Counted from the first letter of the stretch, positions 34,640-44,192 are shown. The stretch: 64,000 nucleotides of DNA from Bin55 sp965116055 (GCA_965116055.1 OZ220466.1:620001-684000), one strand, 5' to 3'. Translations and numbers: made by a program. Notes: generated by a model not told the origin, from the sequence alone.

Positions 34640-35999
34640 AAGGCGTACCGCCGCTGTGTTCGTTTGTGCACAGTGCGGTAGCGAGCATCCGAAATGGCAG
34701 GGGCAGTGCGCCGATTGCGGCGCATGGAATGCGCTGACTCGTTATTCTCCTAGCCCGGCCTCGACTCGGTCTGCTTCGTATGCCGATGCACAAGCGGAGA
34801 TAAGACGCATTGATGAAGTCGAGACTGAGATCGGTGATCGCATGCCAACAGGCTATAGCGAATTGGACCGAGTTTTAGGGGGTGGCGTGGTGCGTGGTTC
34901 CGTTATCTTGATCGGTGGCGACCCCGGGGCCGGCAAATCGACGTTGCTATTGCAAGTTGTGGCCCATCTTTCCAAGACGATGTCATGTCTTTACGTAAGC
35001 GGCGAGGAATCAATGAGTCAAGTCGCGGCACGCGCAAAGCGACTGAAGCTTAAGCCGCTCCAATTGAATCTCGCTTCTATGACCTCGGTTGAGGAAATAA
35101 GCAATGCAGTGGAGCGCGACCAGCCGGCCGTTGTGGTGGTTGATTCGATCCAAGTGATGCAGACCGCGGAGGCGGAGAGCATGGCCGGTACCGTAACCCA
35201 GGTAAGGGAATCTGCCACGCGGCTTACCCAACTGGCGAAACGTACGAATACCGTATTTATTTTGGTCGGACATGTGACTAAAGAAGGTAATCTGGCCGGA
35301 CCCAAAGTGCTAGAACACATCATTGATTGCATGATCATGCTAGACGCGCCGCCCGGCAGTCGTTACCGTACATTACGTAGCGTGAAGAATCGATTTGGGG
35401 CGGTTAACGAACTGAGCGTGTTTGCCATGACCGATGCAGGCCTGCGCGAAGTCCTTAACCCATCTGCGATATTTCTAGAACGCTCGGCGGAAATTGGTCC
35501 TGGGAGCGTGGTTTCGGTGATTTGGGAAGGAACTCGCCCGTTGCTGGTCGAGATTCAAGCCTTGGTCGACGATGTGCAGGGCGGTTATCCGCGCCGTGTC
35601 GCGGTAGGGCTCGACGCCCAACGACTCGCTATGCACCTTGCGATCATGCATCGCCACGGTGGCTTGTCGCTCTCGAATGACGATGTGTTTATTAATGTCA
35701 CCGGCGGCGTGAAAGTTCTCGAAACTGCAACGGATTTGGCCTCCATGCTTGCGGTCTATTCAAGTTTGCGAGATATCGTATTGCCGTCGGACCTTATTGT
35801 GTTTGGTGAACTCGGCTTGACAGGCGAGATTCGTCCAGTGCCAAACGGACAAGAACGTCTGCGAGAAGCGGTGAAGCACGGATTTACGCAAGCTGTCATA
35901 CCTTTCGCAAATCGACCATCAAAACCTATTCAAGGTATTGAGACGTTTCCTGTCAAAACCTTGCAAGCCGCTCTTGATGCGGTCAATACCGCCACTTAG
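34632..35999 (+). CDS. radA: DNA repair protein RadA
   Basis: RadA is a RecA/DnaB-like branch-migration helicase in recombination. The 455-residue protein has the zinc finger Cys12-x2-Cys15...Cys26-x2-Cys29, the ATPase domain with GGDPGAGKSTLLLQ, the RadA-specific KNRFGA motif, and a C-terminal Lon-like domain (GGVKVLETATDLA, GELGLTGEIRPV). It overlaps dnaB by 8 bp; alr, often found here, is absent. Confidence 0.96.
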   Translation: MAKRRTAAVFVCAQCGSEHPKWQGQCADCGAWNALTRYSPSPASTRSASYADAQAEIRRIDEVETEIGDRMPTGYSELDRVLGGGVVRGSVILIGGDPGAGKSTLLLQVVAHLSKTMSCLYVSGEESMSQVAARAKRLKLKPLQLNLASMTSVEEISNAVERDQPAVVVVDSIQVMQTAEAESMAGTVTQVRESATRLTQLAKRTNTVFILVGHVTKEGNLAGPKVLEHIIDCMIMLDAPPGSRYRTLRSVKNRFGAVNELSVFAMTDAGLREVLNPSAIFLERSAEIGPGSVVSVIWEGTRPLLVEIQALVDDVQGGYPRRVAVGLDAQRLAMHLAIMHRHGGLSLSNDDVFINVTGGVKVLETATDLASMLAVYSSLRDIVLPSDLIVFGELGLTGEIRPVPNGQERLREAVKHGFTQAVIPFANRPSKPIQGIETFPVKTLQAALDAVNTAT

Positions 36000-36042
36000 G
36001 TTGCAAACTTAAAATTCGCGCTGCGCGATATCCCCATTCCCA

Positions 36043-37296
36043 ATGCTCAATAAAGCCCAAGCGCTGTCGTGTTACGACCGCGATGTTTGGCAAGCCATTA
36101 GCCTTGAAAACCGTCGCCAGGAAGAGCATATTGAGCTCATTGCGTCTGAAAACTACGCGAGCCCGCGTGTCCTTGAAGCGCTTGGATGCGTCATGACCAA
36201 TAAATATGCAGAAGGTTATCCGGGCAGAAGATACTACGGCGGTTGTGAGCATGTAGATACGGTTGAGCAGCTTGCCATTGATCGCGCGAAAGTACTGTTC
36301 AAGGCCGATTTCGCCAATGTCCAGCCTCATTCGGGGTCGCAGGCGAACGCTGCGGTTTACATGGCGTTGATGCAGCCTGGCGACACGATATTGGGTATGA
36401 GCTTGACTGACGGCGGCCACCTAACGCATGGTTCACCGGTTAGTTTTTCGGGCAAGATATACCGTGCTGTACAGTATGGCGTGGATCCAGTTACTGGACT
36501 GCTGGATTATGATCGTCTATGCGAATTGGCGCATGAGCATCGACCGAAAACCATCGTCGCTGGATTCTCCGCGTATAGTCGAATACTTGACTGGAAGCGA
36601 TTTCGCGATATTGCGGACGAGGTCGGGGCCTATCTCGTCGTGGACATGGCCCATGTGGCTGGGCTGGTCGCGGCTGGGCTGTATCCCAACCCAGTGCCCT
36701 TTGCTGATGTAACGACATCGACCACCCATAAAACCTTAGCCGGTCCCCGGGGCGGGTTGATTCTCGCCAGAGCGAACCATGCCATCGAAAAGAAATTGAA
36801 TTCTGCGCTGTTCCCTGGTCTGCAAGGCGGACCGCTTATGCATGTCATCGCTGCCAAGGCGATTTGCTTTAAGGAGGCTATGAGCGACGAGTTCCGTACA
36901 TATCAACGAAATGTAGTCGACAATGCGCGTACGATGGTGTCTGTGTTTCGCGCGCGCAATTACAAAGTGGTTTCAGGCGGCACGGACAATCATCTATTTT
37001 TGGTAGATCTGATCGATAAAGGTATCACAGGTAAAGATGCCGACGAGGCGTTAGGGCGAGCCAACATCACTGTAAACCGCAATACGGTACCTAACGAGCC
37101 AAGGTCGCCGTTCGTCACGAGCGGATTGCGCATTGGTGCGGCGGCTGTGACGCGGCGCGGCTTCACTGCGGCGGAGTGCGAGACTTTAGCAACCTGGATG
37201 TGCGATGTGTTGGACGCTCTACCGGACGAAGACCTCATCGCAGCGGTTCGTGCCGAGGTGCTAGAACTATGCGGTAGGTTTCCTGTTTACGCTTGA
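36043..37296 (+). CDS. glyA: Serine hydroxymethyltransferase
   Basis: This PLP enzyme converts serine and tetrahydrofolate to glycine and methylene-THF, the main one-carbon source. The 417-residue protein has the usual length, with ELIASENYASPRVLEA, GYPGRRYYGGCEHVD, HSGSQAN and the PLP-lysine motif TTSTTHKTLAGPRGG. The stop overlaps the TTG start of ribD by 4 bp. Confidence 0.97.
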   Translation: MLNKAQALSCYDRDVWQAISLENRRQEEHIELIASENYASPRVLEALGCVMTNKYAEGYPGRRYYGGCEHVDTVEQLAIDRAKVLFKADFANVQPHSGSQANAAVYMALMQPGDTILGMSLTDGGHLTHGSPVSFSGKIYRAVQYGVDPVTGLLDYDRLCELAHEHRPKTIVAGFSAYSRILDWKRFRDIADEVGAYLVVDMAHVAGLVAAGLYPNPVPFADVTTSTTHKTLAGPRGGLILARANHAIEKKLNSALFPGLQGGPLMHVIAAKAICFKEAMSDEFRTYQRNVVDNARTMVSVFRARNYKVVSGGTDNHLFLVDLIDKGITGKDADEALGRANITVNRNTVPNEPRSPFVTSGLRIGAAAVTRRGFTAAECETLATWMCDVLDALPDEDLIAAVRAEVLELCGRFPVYA

Positions 37297-38390
37297 CCCA
37301 GCAGCAATCTACCGCTGACCGTCTTTACATGGCGGCGGCGTTAAAGCTGGCGGAACGAGGCTTATTTACCGTGACCCGCGGTAACCCGCGGGTTGGGTGT
37401 TTGTTAGTCAAAGATCGCCATGTAGTAGGTAGAGGTTGGCATCAACGGGACGGTGAACCGCATGCTGAAGCCAATGCATTGGCCGAAGCCGGCGAATCTG
37501 CGCGCGGGTGTACCGCCTATGTGTCGTTAGAGCCTTGCTGTTTCGAAGGTCGAACCAAGGCTTGTACTGACATCTTGGCTGACCACGGTGTACGCCGCGT
37601 AGTGATCGGTGCGCGTGACCATCATCCGCAGGTGCAAGGTAAAGGCATCGAGCGACTACGTGAGCTTGGGCTTGAAGTCAAGGTCATGGGATTGCCTGTG
37701 CCTGGTGATCTGAATCCTGGTACGTATACCCGCCATCGCCGTAACATGCCGTACGTGCGAATCAAAATCGCGATGTCGATGGATGGTCGGACAGCATTGG
37801 CTTCAGGCGCAAGTCAGTGGATCACAAGCGCGGAAGCGCGACGGGATGGTCAGTATTGGCGTGCGCGTAGCGGTGCGATCATCACGGGTATCGGCACGAT
37901 AGTAGCGGACGATCCGCACTTGACCGTGCGAGAGCCTGAATTCAAAGGGAATGATCCTTGGCGTGTGGTTCTCGACAATCGTGCACGCTTTCCGGCATCA
38001 GCCGTCATGCTCAACGATACAGCGCGCATTATCGTAGTTTGCGCGAAAGATGCCTCAATTGAGAAGCTACCTGCGAAAGTTGATGTTTGGCAGCAAGAGA
38101 CCGCAACGATTCAGATGGAGTCTGTCTTGCGGCAGCTTGCCGCAGAAGGCGTTAATGAATTACTTGTCGAAGCAGGTAGTTGGGTTGTAAAGAGTCTCGT
38201 GGAAGCTCGTCTTTGGCATGAAATGATCGTATACATTTCGCCGAAATTTATGGGCCGGGACGCGCGCCCAATTGCAGAAATTCAAATAGAGCAGATGGCA
38301 GATGTCGTTCCTGGACAGATCATCGCGACGAAGCGAATTGGGCCGGATGTACGTTTGACGCTTCGTCCGCTCGCACCCAATTCGTCGTAA
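37293..38390 (+). CDS. ribD: Bifunctional riboflavin deaminase / reductase RibD
   Basis: RibD performs the second and third steps of riboflavin synthesis. The N-terminal deaminase domain has the zinc site HAEANAL and PCCFEGRTKAC. The C-terminal reductase domain shows KIAMSMDGRTALASG, SQWITS and EARRDGQYWRARSGAI. It has 365 residues. The TTG start overlapping glyA is favoured over ATG 37329 because the preceding residues DRLYMAAALKLAERG match the RibD N-terminus. nusB follows with a 1-base overlap; ribE, ribBA and ribH are not here. Confidence 0.94.
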   Translation: MTQQQSTADRLYMAAALKLAERGLFTVTRGNPRVGCLLVKDRHVVGRGWHQRDGEPHAEANALAEAGESARGCTAYVSLEPCCFEGRTKACTDILADHGVRRVVIGARDHHPQVQGKGIERLRELGLEVKVMGLPVPGDLNPGTYTRHRRNMPYVRIKIAMSMDGRTALASGASQWITSAEARRDGQYWRARSGAIITGIGTIVADDPHLTVREPEFKGNDPWRVVLDNRARFPASAVMLNDTARIIVVCAKDASIEKLPAKVDVWQQETATIQMESVLRQLAAEGVNELLVEAGSWVVKSLVEARLWHEMIVYISPKFMGRDARPIAEIQIEQMADVVPGQIIATKRIGPDVRLTLRPLAPNSS

Positions 38391-38821
38391 TGGGCACCAG
38401 AAGTCGCAACACGCGCGTGGCTCTATTCCAGGCGTTGCTGCCTGCGAGTATTGATCCAGAAGGTTACGATCTTGAAGCCACCAAGGCGTGGTTGCGTAGA
38501 GCAGGTTTTCTCGAAGCGGTTGACAAGAAGCGATTCAACCGGTGGCTTACGGGTATCGCCGGGCGTTTGCATGAATTAGACGAGATGTTTCAACCTTTCC
38601 TACGCGACCGCTCACTTGGCGAATTAGGACACGCCGAGCGCACTGTCCTACGGAGCGCGACGTATGAATTGCGCTATACCAATGTGCCACGTGCCGTGGC
38701 CATTAATGAATGGGTTGACATTACCAAAGCCTACGGCGCAGAGAATAGTTTTCGTTTTGTCAACGGTGTGCTTGACGAGTTGGATATCAAGGTATGCCTT
38801 GACGCGCCGGATCATGAATGA
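38390..38821 (+). CDS. nusB: Transcription antitermination factor NusB
   Basis: NusB binds boxA RNA with S10 in rRNA antitermination. The 143-residue all-helical protein shows ARx-ALFQALL at the N-terminus, ERTVLRSATYEL, VAINEWVDITKAYG and FVNGVLDEL. It overlaps ribD by 1 bp and thiL by 8 bp. Confidence 0.94.
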   Translation: MGTRSRNTRVALFQALLPASIDPEGYDLEATKAWLRRAGFLEAVDKKRFNRWLTGIAGRLHELDEMFQPFLRDRSLGELGHAERTVLRSATYELRYTNVPRAVAINEWVDITKAYGAENSFRFVNGVLDELDIKVCLDAPDHE

Positions 38822-39764
38822 GTTCGAGTTCATTGAGCGGCTCATTCAATCGTTCGGAAAGCTCACTCAAGCGGAATTCATCGCTACGGGAGCTGGCGAT
38901 GATGCGGCGGTCATTGACATACCGGTAGATCAGCAGCTGGTCATTAGCACCGATACGCTATTACCGGATGTGCACTTTCCAGGCGCGGCGCGCGGCGATC
39001 TCGTAGGCTATCGAGCTGTCGCGATCAATGTTTCGGATTTGGCAGCGATGGGCGCGAGACCGCTAGGTATGACCGTGGCATTGACAATCGAATCGCTTAC
39101 TGAATCTTGGGTCGAACTATTCGCCCATGGAATGGGAGTGGCAGCACATGAATTCGGCCTGAAAATTCTTGGCGGCAATGTAGCGCATGGCTCGTTGAAT
39201 ATCACGGTGACCGTACACGGGACGATACCTAGAGGGCGTGCCATGTTGCGTTCAACCGCTCAGATTGACGACGAACTCTGGGTGACTGGAACTTTCGGTG
39301 CGACCTGTGCCTATCTAAAGCAGCGAGAGCTACCAGATACGCCGCTGGAAGCGCTATTGGCCAAGCGCGACACCTGCGCCGTCGCGCGGTATTTTCTACC
39401 GCACCCCAGAGTCGAATTTGCGCAGCAACTGCGCGAATTCGCCCACGCAGCGATTGATGTCAGCGACGGTCTGGCTGCTGAAATTTCTCGCGTGACGAAC
39501 GCGAGCGGCCTTGGCGCTCGGGTGGAATTGCAGAGATTGCCTACTTGGGAAGGACTGTCGGTCGAGGAAGTATTCGGACCGGATGACAGCTATGAGCTTT
39601 TGTTTACTGCAAGCAGTGATTCTCGGCAACGAGTTCTTGAAGCCGCGTCCGTGACGAACACACCTGTAGTGGTATTGGGTGAAATCAAAGCTGAACGGGG
39701 CAACGTATTCCTGCTAGGCGGCACTCAACTGACAGCTCGGCCAGGGTTCGATCATTTCAATTAG
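38814..39764 (+). CDS. thiL: Thiamine-monophosphate kinase
   Basis: ThiL phosphorylates thiamine monophosphate to the active diphosphate. ATG at 38814, inside the end of nusB, gives 316 residues starting MNEFEFIERLIQSFGK, the usual position. Motifs are TGAGDDAAVID, STDTLLPDVHF, NVSDLAAMGARPLG and HAAIDVSDGLAAE. A longer frame upstream overlaps nusB entirely and is rejected. Confidence 0.96.
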   Translation: MNEFEFIERLIQSFGKLTQAEFIATGAGDDAAVIDIPVDQQLVISTDTLLPDVHFPGAARGDLVGYRAVAINVSDLAAMGARPLGMTVALTIESLTESWVELFAHGMGVAAHEFGLKILGGNVAHGSLNITVTVHGTIPRGRAMLRSTAQIDDELWVTGTFGATCAYLKQRELPDTPLEALLAKRDTCAVARYFLPHPRVEFAQQLREFAHAAIDVSDGLAAEISRVTNASGLGARVELQRLPTWEGLSVEEVFGPDDSYELLFTASSDSRQRVLEAASVTNTPVVVLGEIKAERGNVFLLGGTQLTARPGFDHFN

Positions 39765-39777
39765 CTGTGGTGAGTCG

Positions 39778-40269
39778 TTGTCTGGGCAACTGACCTATCG
39801 ATCCTTGCTGGATGTGCGAGTTCTAATCAGCACATCGTTCGGTCTTGGGTTAGTTAAGTTAGCCCCTGGTACGGTCGTATCGCTTGTAGCGGCACTCGTT
39901 TGGTCGGTTGGGTTAAGCGAGTTGCACGTTTTTTACCAAGCCGGAATCATTGTTGCCGTTGCGTTCATCTCGTGGTATTGCGTGACGAGTACGATGCAAA
40001 CATATCGACTTGGAGACGACCCTGCCATCACGATTGACGAATTGCTTGGTCAATGGATCGCACTGATTGCTGTACCGAATATATGGTGGTTAGTTCTGGT
40101 TGGGATTATTGGTTTTCGAGTGCTCGATATCATCAAGCCAGAACCCATTGGTTGGGTCGAACGAAAAACCCCTGGAGCACTCGGTGTGTTGCTTGATGAC
40201 CTAGTTGCGGGTGTTTTGGTGGCAGCTGTTTTGCATTTGTTGGTGTACTGGTTCGGGCTTGGCGTTTGA
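39778..40269 (+). CDS. pgpA: Phosphatidylglycerophosphatase A
   Basis: PgpA dephosphorylates phosphatidylglycerol phosphate in the inner membrane. The 163-residue protein has several membrane segments and the motifs GLGLVKLAPGTVVSL, DDPAITIDELLGQW, KPEPIGWVERKTPGALGVL and DDLVAG. The start is TTG, 13 bp behind thiL, the normal partner. Confidence 0.93.
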   Translation: MSGQLTYRSLLDVRVLISTSFGLGLVKLAPGTVVSLVAALVWSVGLSELHVFYQAGIIVAVAFISWYCVTSTMQTYRLGDDPAITIDELLGQWIALIAVPNIWWLVLVGIIGFRVLDIIKPEPIGWVERKTPGALGVLLDDLVAGVLVAAVLHLLVYWFGLGV

Positions 40270-40385
40270 AGTCACCTGGAACTAAACTGCGTAGAGGAAC
40301 AGTATGCGCTTCCTGATGAGCGATAAATTCGCTAGAGTTAGGGACTCGTGGATCGAAATTCGATGAGGCTAGGGGTAGGCAAGAC

Positions 40386-42047
40386 ATGCATGCGTTAAAA
40401 ACTCAATTCAGTCAATTCGCCGGTCTCGCTTTTGCGTGTGGACTCGCATTTCCTAGCTTTGCATCCGTCGCAACCGGCCATGTGTTCGTTGACGGGAACG
40501 CAAATGGCTCGTTCGATGCCGGCGAGCAACCTATCTCAGGGGTAAGAGTCTCCAACGGGTTGGACATTGCGACGACCGATGCGAATGGTCGCTATGAGCT
40601 ACCGATCGAAGGTGATGCCATTCTTTTTGTCGTGAAACCACCTGGTTACGGACTGCCGGTTGATCGCGACCAACTGCCCCAGTTCTACTACATTCATAAA
40701 CCAGCTGGTTCACCGTCACACTTGCGGTATCGCGGGATGGCGCCAACCGGTCCATTACCGGACCGGATTGATTTTCCGCTACTGACCCAGGAAGAGTCCG
40801 ATCCGTTCGACGTGGTGCTGTTCGCGGACCCGCAACCGCAAACAGAGGTCGAGCTTGCTTATATCCGGGACGATGTTGTTGCGGAGCTCATTGGTACGGA
40901 CGCTCGGTTCGGCATGACGATGGGCGATATCTTGTTCGACGATTTGTCTTTCTTTCCACGCTACAACCGATTAATCGGCCAAATTGGGATCCCTTGGTTC
41001 AATGTGCCTGGCAATCACGAATTAAATTTCGATGTGGTCTCGGATGTCGATTCGCTTGCGACCTATTCACAGGTTTATGGACCACCGTACTACTCGTTCG
41101 AATACGGGAACGCTGTGTTTATCGTGTTAGATAACGTGTTTTATGGTGGCCAGGTGCAGTCGACCCCGGAAAATCCAACTGGTCGAGGGTCGTATGTAGG
41201 TCGTATTGAGAAGCGTCAATTCGAGTGGCTGGCTAACGAGATTGCACACGTGCCAAGCAATAAACTGGTCTTTCTGGCCATGCACGTGCCGCTCATGAGT
41301 GCGAGCGGACCGCTTGACCGGATCCACACCGAAAATGGTGGTGATATTCTCGGGTTACTCAAGGACCATCCTCACGTCTATTCGGTTGCCGGTCACATGC
41401 ACTCGACAGAACATGTGTATTTAGACGAGTCCGGTATGGTAAACGAAACTGGGCGATTCCACCACCATATCTTGTCGACCGTTTCCGGAAGCTGGTGGAG
41501 TGGACCTTTTGACGAGCGTGGCATACCAACGGCGGTACAAAGTGACGGCACACCGAATGGGTATCACGTGCTGACGATTGACGATGTGACTCCAACGGTG
41601 CGATTCAAAGCTGCAGCACACGACGCTAGTTACCAGATGCGAATCATCTTCGATCGTGCATTTCACTCGGATTCTCCGAATGGGTTGCGCGATTTTCGGC
41701 ACGGTGAGCTGCTAGCTGGTCACATGACAGAGGCACAGGTGGAAAGCACCTTACTTTATGTCAATCTGTTTGACGGCGGGCCTAATTCAAGTGTGTCGTT
41801 TCGTATTGACAAAGGCGATTTCAAGGCAATGCGCCGTACCCCGGTACGCTCGCCGTTCGTGCTTGAATTGCTGAATCGATTTTCGGGGGAAATGAAATCT
41901 TGGTTAGAACCGTATCCATCGCAACACATATGGACGGAACGCCTGCCGAAACTGCAAGCAGGGACGTATACGGTAGAGGTCCGGGCACAAGATGAATTTG
42001 GCCGCGACCACCGTGGTTTTCGCATCTTGGAAATTACAACGGATTGA
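40386..42047 (+). CDS. Secreted calcineurin-like metallophosphatase with N-terminal carbohydrate-binding-like domain
   Basis: A 553-residue exported protein with a signal peptide ending near FASVA. An N-terminal beta domain (about 30-130: GHVFVDGNANGSFDAGEQPI, TTDANGRYEL) resembles the MetallophosN domain. A calcineurin-type phosphoesterase core (about 140-390) has FADPQPQ, MGDILFDDL, PGNHE and VAGHMHSTEH. The C-terminal part (about 400-553) resembles the MetallophosC domain. The metal ligands look complete. The substrate is unknown; related proteins act on phosphodiesters or nucleotides. It seems to be a single gene between pgpA and xseB. Confidence 0.85.
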   Translation: MHALKTQFSQFAGLAFACGLAFPSFASVATGHVFVDGNANGSFDAGEQPISGVRVSNGLDIATTDANGRYELPIEGDAILFVVKPPGYGLPVDRDQLPQFYYIHKPAGSPSHLRYRGMAPTGPLPDRIDFPLLTQEESDPFDVVLFADPQPQTEVELAYIRDDVVAELIGTDARFGMTMGDILFDDLSFFPRYNRLIGQIGIPWFNVPGNHELNFDVVSDVDSLATYSQVYGPPYYSFEYGNAVFIVLDNVFYGGQVQSTPENPTGRGSYVGRIEKRQFEWLANEIAHVPSNKLVFLAMHVPLMSASGPLDRIHTENGGDILGLLKDHPHVYSVAGHMHSTEHVYLDESGMVNETGRFHHHILSTVSGSWWSGPFDERGIPTAVQSDGTPNGYHVLTIDDVTPTVRFKAAAHDASYQMRIIFDRAFHSDSPNGLRDFRHGELLAGHMTEAQVESTLLYVNLFDGGPNSSVSFRIDKGDFKAMRRTPVRSPFVLELLNRFSGEMKSWLEPYPSQHIWTERLPKLQAGTYTVEVRAQDEFGRDHRGFRILEITTD

Positions 42048-42099
42048 GCCAGCAGCTTCTAAAATCCCATCTTTAGCGTATTTGACGGAGCATTGGAAA

Positions 42100-42312
42100 T
42101 TGAGCGAGGCAAAGGAGGGAAATTTCGAGAGTACTCTAGCGGAACTAGAGCTTGTAGTTGCGGAGTTAGAGGGCGGCGAACTTGCGCTAGCCGACCAATT
42201 GAAGTCATTCGAACGCGGGATGGCACTTTCGGACCGATGTAAAAAGATGCTGGACTCGGCGCGCCTTAAAGTGCTTGAATTGACGGAACAGCAAGGTGAG
42301 AATACAAAATAG
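42100..42312 (+). CDS. xseB: Exodeoxyribonuclease VII small subunit
   Basis: A 70-residue coiled-coil protein with FESTLAELELVVAELEGGEL and LKSFERGMALSDRCKKML, clearly XseB, which forms the exonuclease with XseA. The frame is open to 41992, inside the end of the previous gene. TTG at 42100 with GGAG at 42087-42090 gives the family length and is chosen as the start. ispA follows, the usual order; dxs, which often comes third, is not there. Confidence 0.9.
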   Translation: MSEAKEGNFESTLAELELVVAELEGGELALADQLKSFERGMALSDRCKKMLDSARLKVLELTEQQGENTK

Positions 42313-42364
42313 CTGCGCGGTCGTTTACTATGCCAGATCGCATTCTGTTGATTAACACGCACCG

Positions 42365-43258
42365 TTGTTGAACGACGCGAATCTGCTCGCTGAATTAGTG
42401 CAAGCTATTGAGGCGAGATTGGAGACGCTGTTGCCGCGATCGTCAACGCTGTCGCAGGAGTTAGTTGATGCGATGCGCTACGCTGTGTTGCAGGGCGGAA
42501 AACGCTTACGTGGTTCTTTCGTGTGTGCGACGGCCTATACGTTGTCCGGTAGTTACAAAAGAGCCCTTGATAGTGCGTGTGCATTGGAATGCGCGCATGC
42601 TTATTCGTTGGTTCACGACGATTTGCCGGTCATGGATGATGCCGATTGGCGTCGAGGAAAACCTAGCTGTCATAAAGTTTACGGACCTGGTATGGCCACA
42701 TTGGTTGGCGATGCGCTACAGCCCTTCGCATTTCATATTGTTTTGACCTGTGATGCTTTGTCGGAGTCGCAGAGCTTGGCGATCGGGCGTGTGCTTTCGC
42801 ATGCGTTGGGTTGGGAGGGTATGGTAGGCGGACAAGCATGGGATGTTGGGCTAACGGCGAACAGTGACCTCAGTCTGGACGAACTACGATGTCTTCATGC
42901 TGCAAAGAGCGGCGAACTCTTTTCCGCGGCTATCCAAATTGGTCTCATCGTCGGCGACCCGAATGTAAGTGCGGAAGCAAGTGCTGGTTTAGGTCGATTT
43001 GCCGCGCGCTTGGGCGAGGCGTTTCAGGTCATTGACGATGTGCTTGATCAGAGTCAACCATGTGCTGTCACAGGCAAGCCCCAAGGACAGGACGAGCGGC
43101 TAGGCAAGAGGACGTTTCCGGTCATCATGGGAACCGACGATGCCACAAAGTATGCTCACACGCTGTTAGAGGACGCTTTGGCGGAACTGACGATACTGGG
43201 GTATCAAGCGTCGCCGTTAGCCGAGCTAGCGAAAAACTGTGTTGAACGAATTAAGTAG
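42365..43258 (+). CDS. ispA: Farnesyl diphosphate synthase (geranyltranstransferase)
   Basis: Makes farnesyl diphosphate from IPP and DMAPP/GPP for quinones and undecaprenyl phosphate. The 297-residue protein shows the first aspartate-rich motif HDDLPVMDDADWRRGKP and the second VIDDVLD, plus LQGGKRLRG near the N-terminus. The start is TTG (42365 or 42368). It converges on a small gene on the minus strand. Confidence 0.95.
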   Translation: MLNDANLLAELVQAIEARLETLLPRSSTLSQELVDAMRYAVLQGGKRLRGSFVCATAYTLSGSYKRALDSACALECAHAYSLVHDDLPVMDDADWRRGKPSCHKVYGPGMATLVGDALQPFAFHIVLTCDALSESQSLAIGRVLSHALGWEGMVGGQAWDVGLTANSDLSLDELRCLHAAKSGELFSAAIQIGLIVGDPNVSAEASAGLGRFAARLGEAFQVIDDVLDQSQPCAVTGKPQGQDERLGKRTFPVIMGTDDATKYAHTLLEDALAELTILGYQASPLAELAKNCVERIK

Positions 43259-43277
43259 AAGTTATTCTCGCTGGAGA

Positions 43278-43625
43278 CTAGAAAAGCTGCTCAAGAATTC
43301 CGTTGGCAGTCGCGACGGTTTGATCGAAATCTTGATCCGGTACTAGACGCCATTGTCCTGAGTCTTCATCCAAGCTAATGAGCTTGAGAGCGGCCAGTCG
43401 GGTAAATTCCCCATTGACATGCCAAATACCTAGAGGGTGGTCGCGCGAACGCAACAGTTCAATGACATCGCCCGGTCGTATCAGGTCTTTATCTTGCGAG
43501 GCGATCTCGCAGACTGCTTGATAGATGATGCGCGTTTGACGTTGCGCTTCGCTCAAATCCGATCTGTGGGATGAGGTAGTGAAGGTAGTTGGCGCATTAT
43601 AAAGTGATGGCGTTGAACTGAGCAC
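43278..43625 (-). CDS. Small protein of unknown function, possible winged-helix fold
   Basis: A frame of 115 codons that I do not recognise. After a low-complexity Ser/Thr N-terminus it reads as alternating helices and a short hairpin: QTRIIYQAVCEIASQ, RPGDVIELLRSRDHPLG, FTRLAALKLISLDEDSG, WRLVP. This is compatible with a winged-helix DNA-binding domain. The start is uncertain (TTG 43625 or 43557). Its place between ispA and ssrA, ending 19 bp from ispA, suggests a real gene. Confidence 0.5.
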   Translation of the reverse strand: MLSSTPSLYNAPTTFTTSSHRSDLSEAQRQTRIIYQAVCEIASQDKDLIRPGDVIELLRSRDHPLGIWHVNGEFTRLAALKLISLDEDSGQWRLVPDQDFDQTVATANGILEQLF

Positions 43626-43838
43626 AATGCAAGGGTAAGATCGCTCAATTCAATGACAATCTTACCTTGACGTTTCTCCTGGGCCGTCAATTAGATCAGA
43701 TTTTTTGAGAAATCAACTTGCGATAGGTACGGTTTGGCCGATAGAAACGCCTTACAATCTGGATAAAAGTGGTATCTGTTTGAAAAATTGGATAAACTTA
43801 TATAGGAAAGGGAGATGCGAGACACTTTATAAGAATTT

Positions 43839-44192
43839 GGGGGTGACTTGGCTTTGACGGAGGTTGCAAAAACCGAGGTGCATGCCGAGAGGGTAGTGAC
43901 TCTCGTAAATCAATTGCTGCGATTTTAATAGTTGCCAACGAAGACAACTACGCTCTAGCAGCTTAAGCTGCTAGTTCTGGCTGGGTGAGTGCCCTTGCAT
44001 CCCGGCTGGAATCGTTCAAAGGGATCGCGGTTAGAGGTCGTTTCTGATTTAACCGTTAAAACCTCAGGAACTCGCTCAGTTGCACCCTGCTCGTTGGGTC
44101 GCGATTGTGCTAAATGAATAGACGAGACTAAGCATGTAGAGCCGGAGTTGGCGGATCGACGGACGCGGGTTCAAATCCCGCCACCTCCACCA
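43839..44192 (+). ncRNA. ssrA: Transfer-messenger RNA (tmRNA)
   Basis: A 354-nt tmRNA that rescues stalled ribosomes together with SmpB (encoded at 61183). The 5' end GGGGGTG pairs with CACCTCC before an encoded CCA at 44190-44192. The 5' part has TTTGACGGAGGTTGC and GAGGTGCATGCCGAG, as in E. coli. The tag frame at 43934-43966 reads GCC AAC GAA GAC AAC TAC GCT CTA GCA GCT TAA, giving the tag (A)ANEDNYALAA. The 3' tRNA-like part has GACTAAGCATGTAG and GACGCGGGTTCAAATCCCG. A possible -10 TATAAG lies at 43828-43833. Confidence 0.97.

Noticed and set aside
38664..38813. A 50-residue N-terminal extension of ThiL
   Set aside because: It lies wholly in nusB in another frame, and the family start matches ATG 38814.
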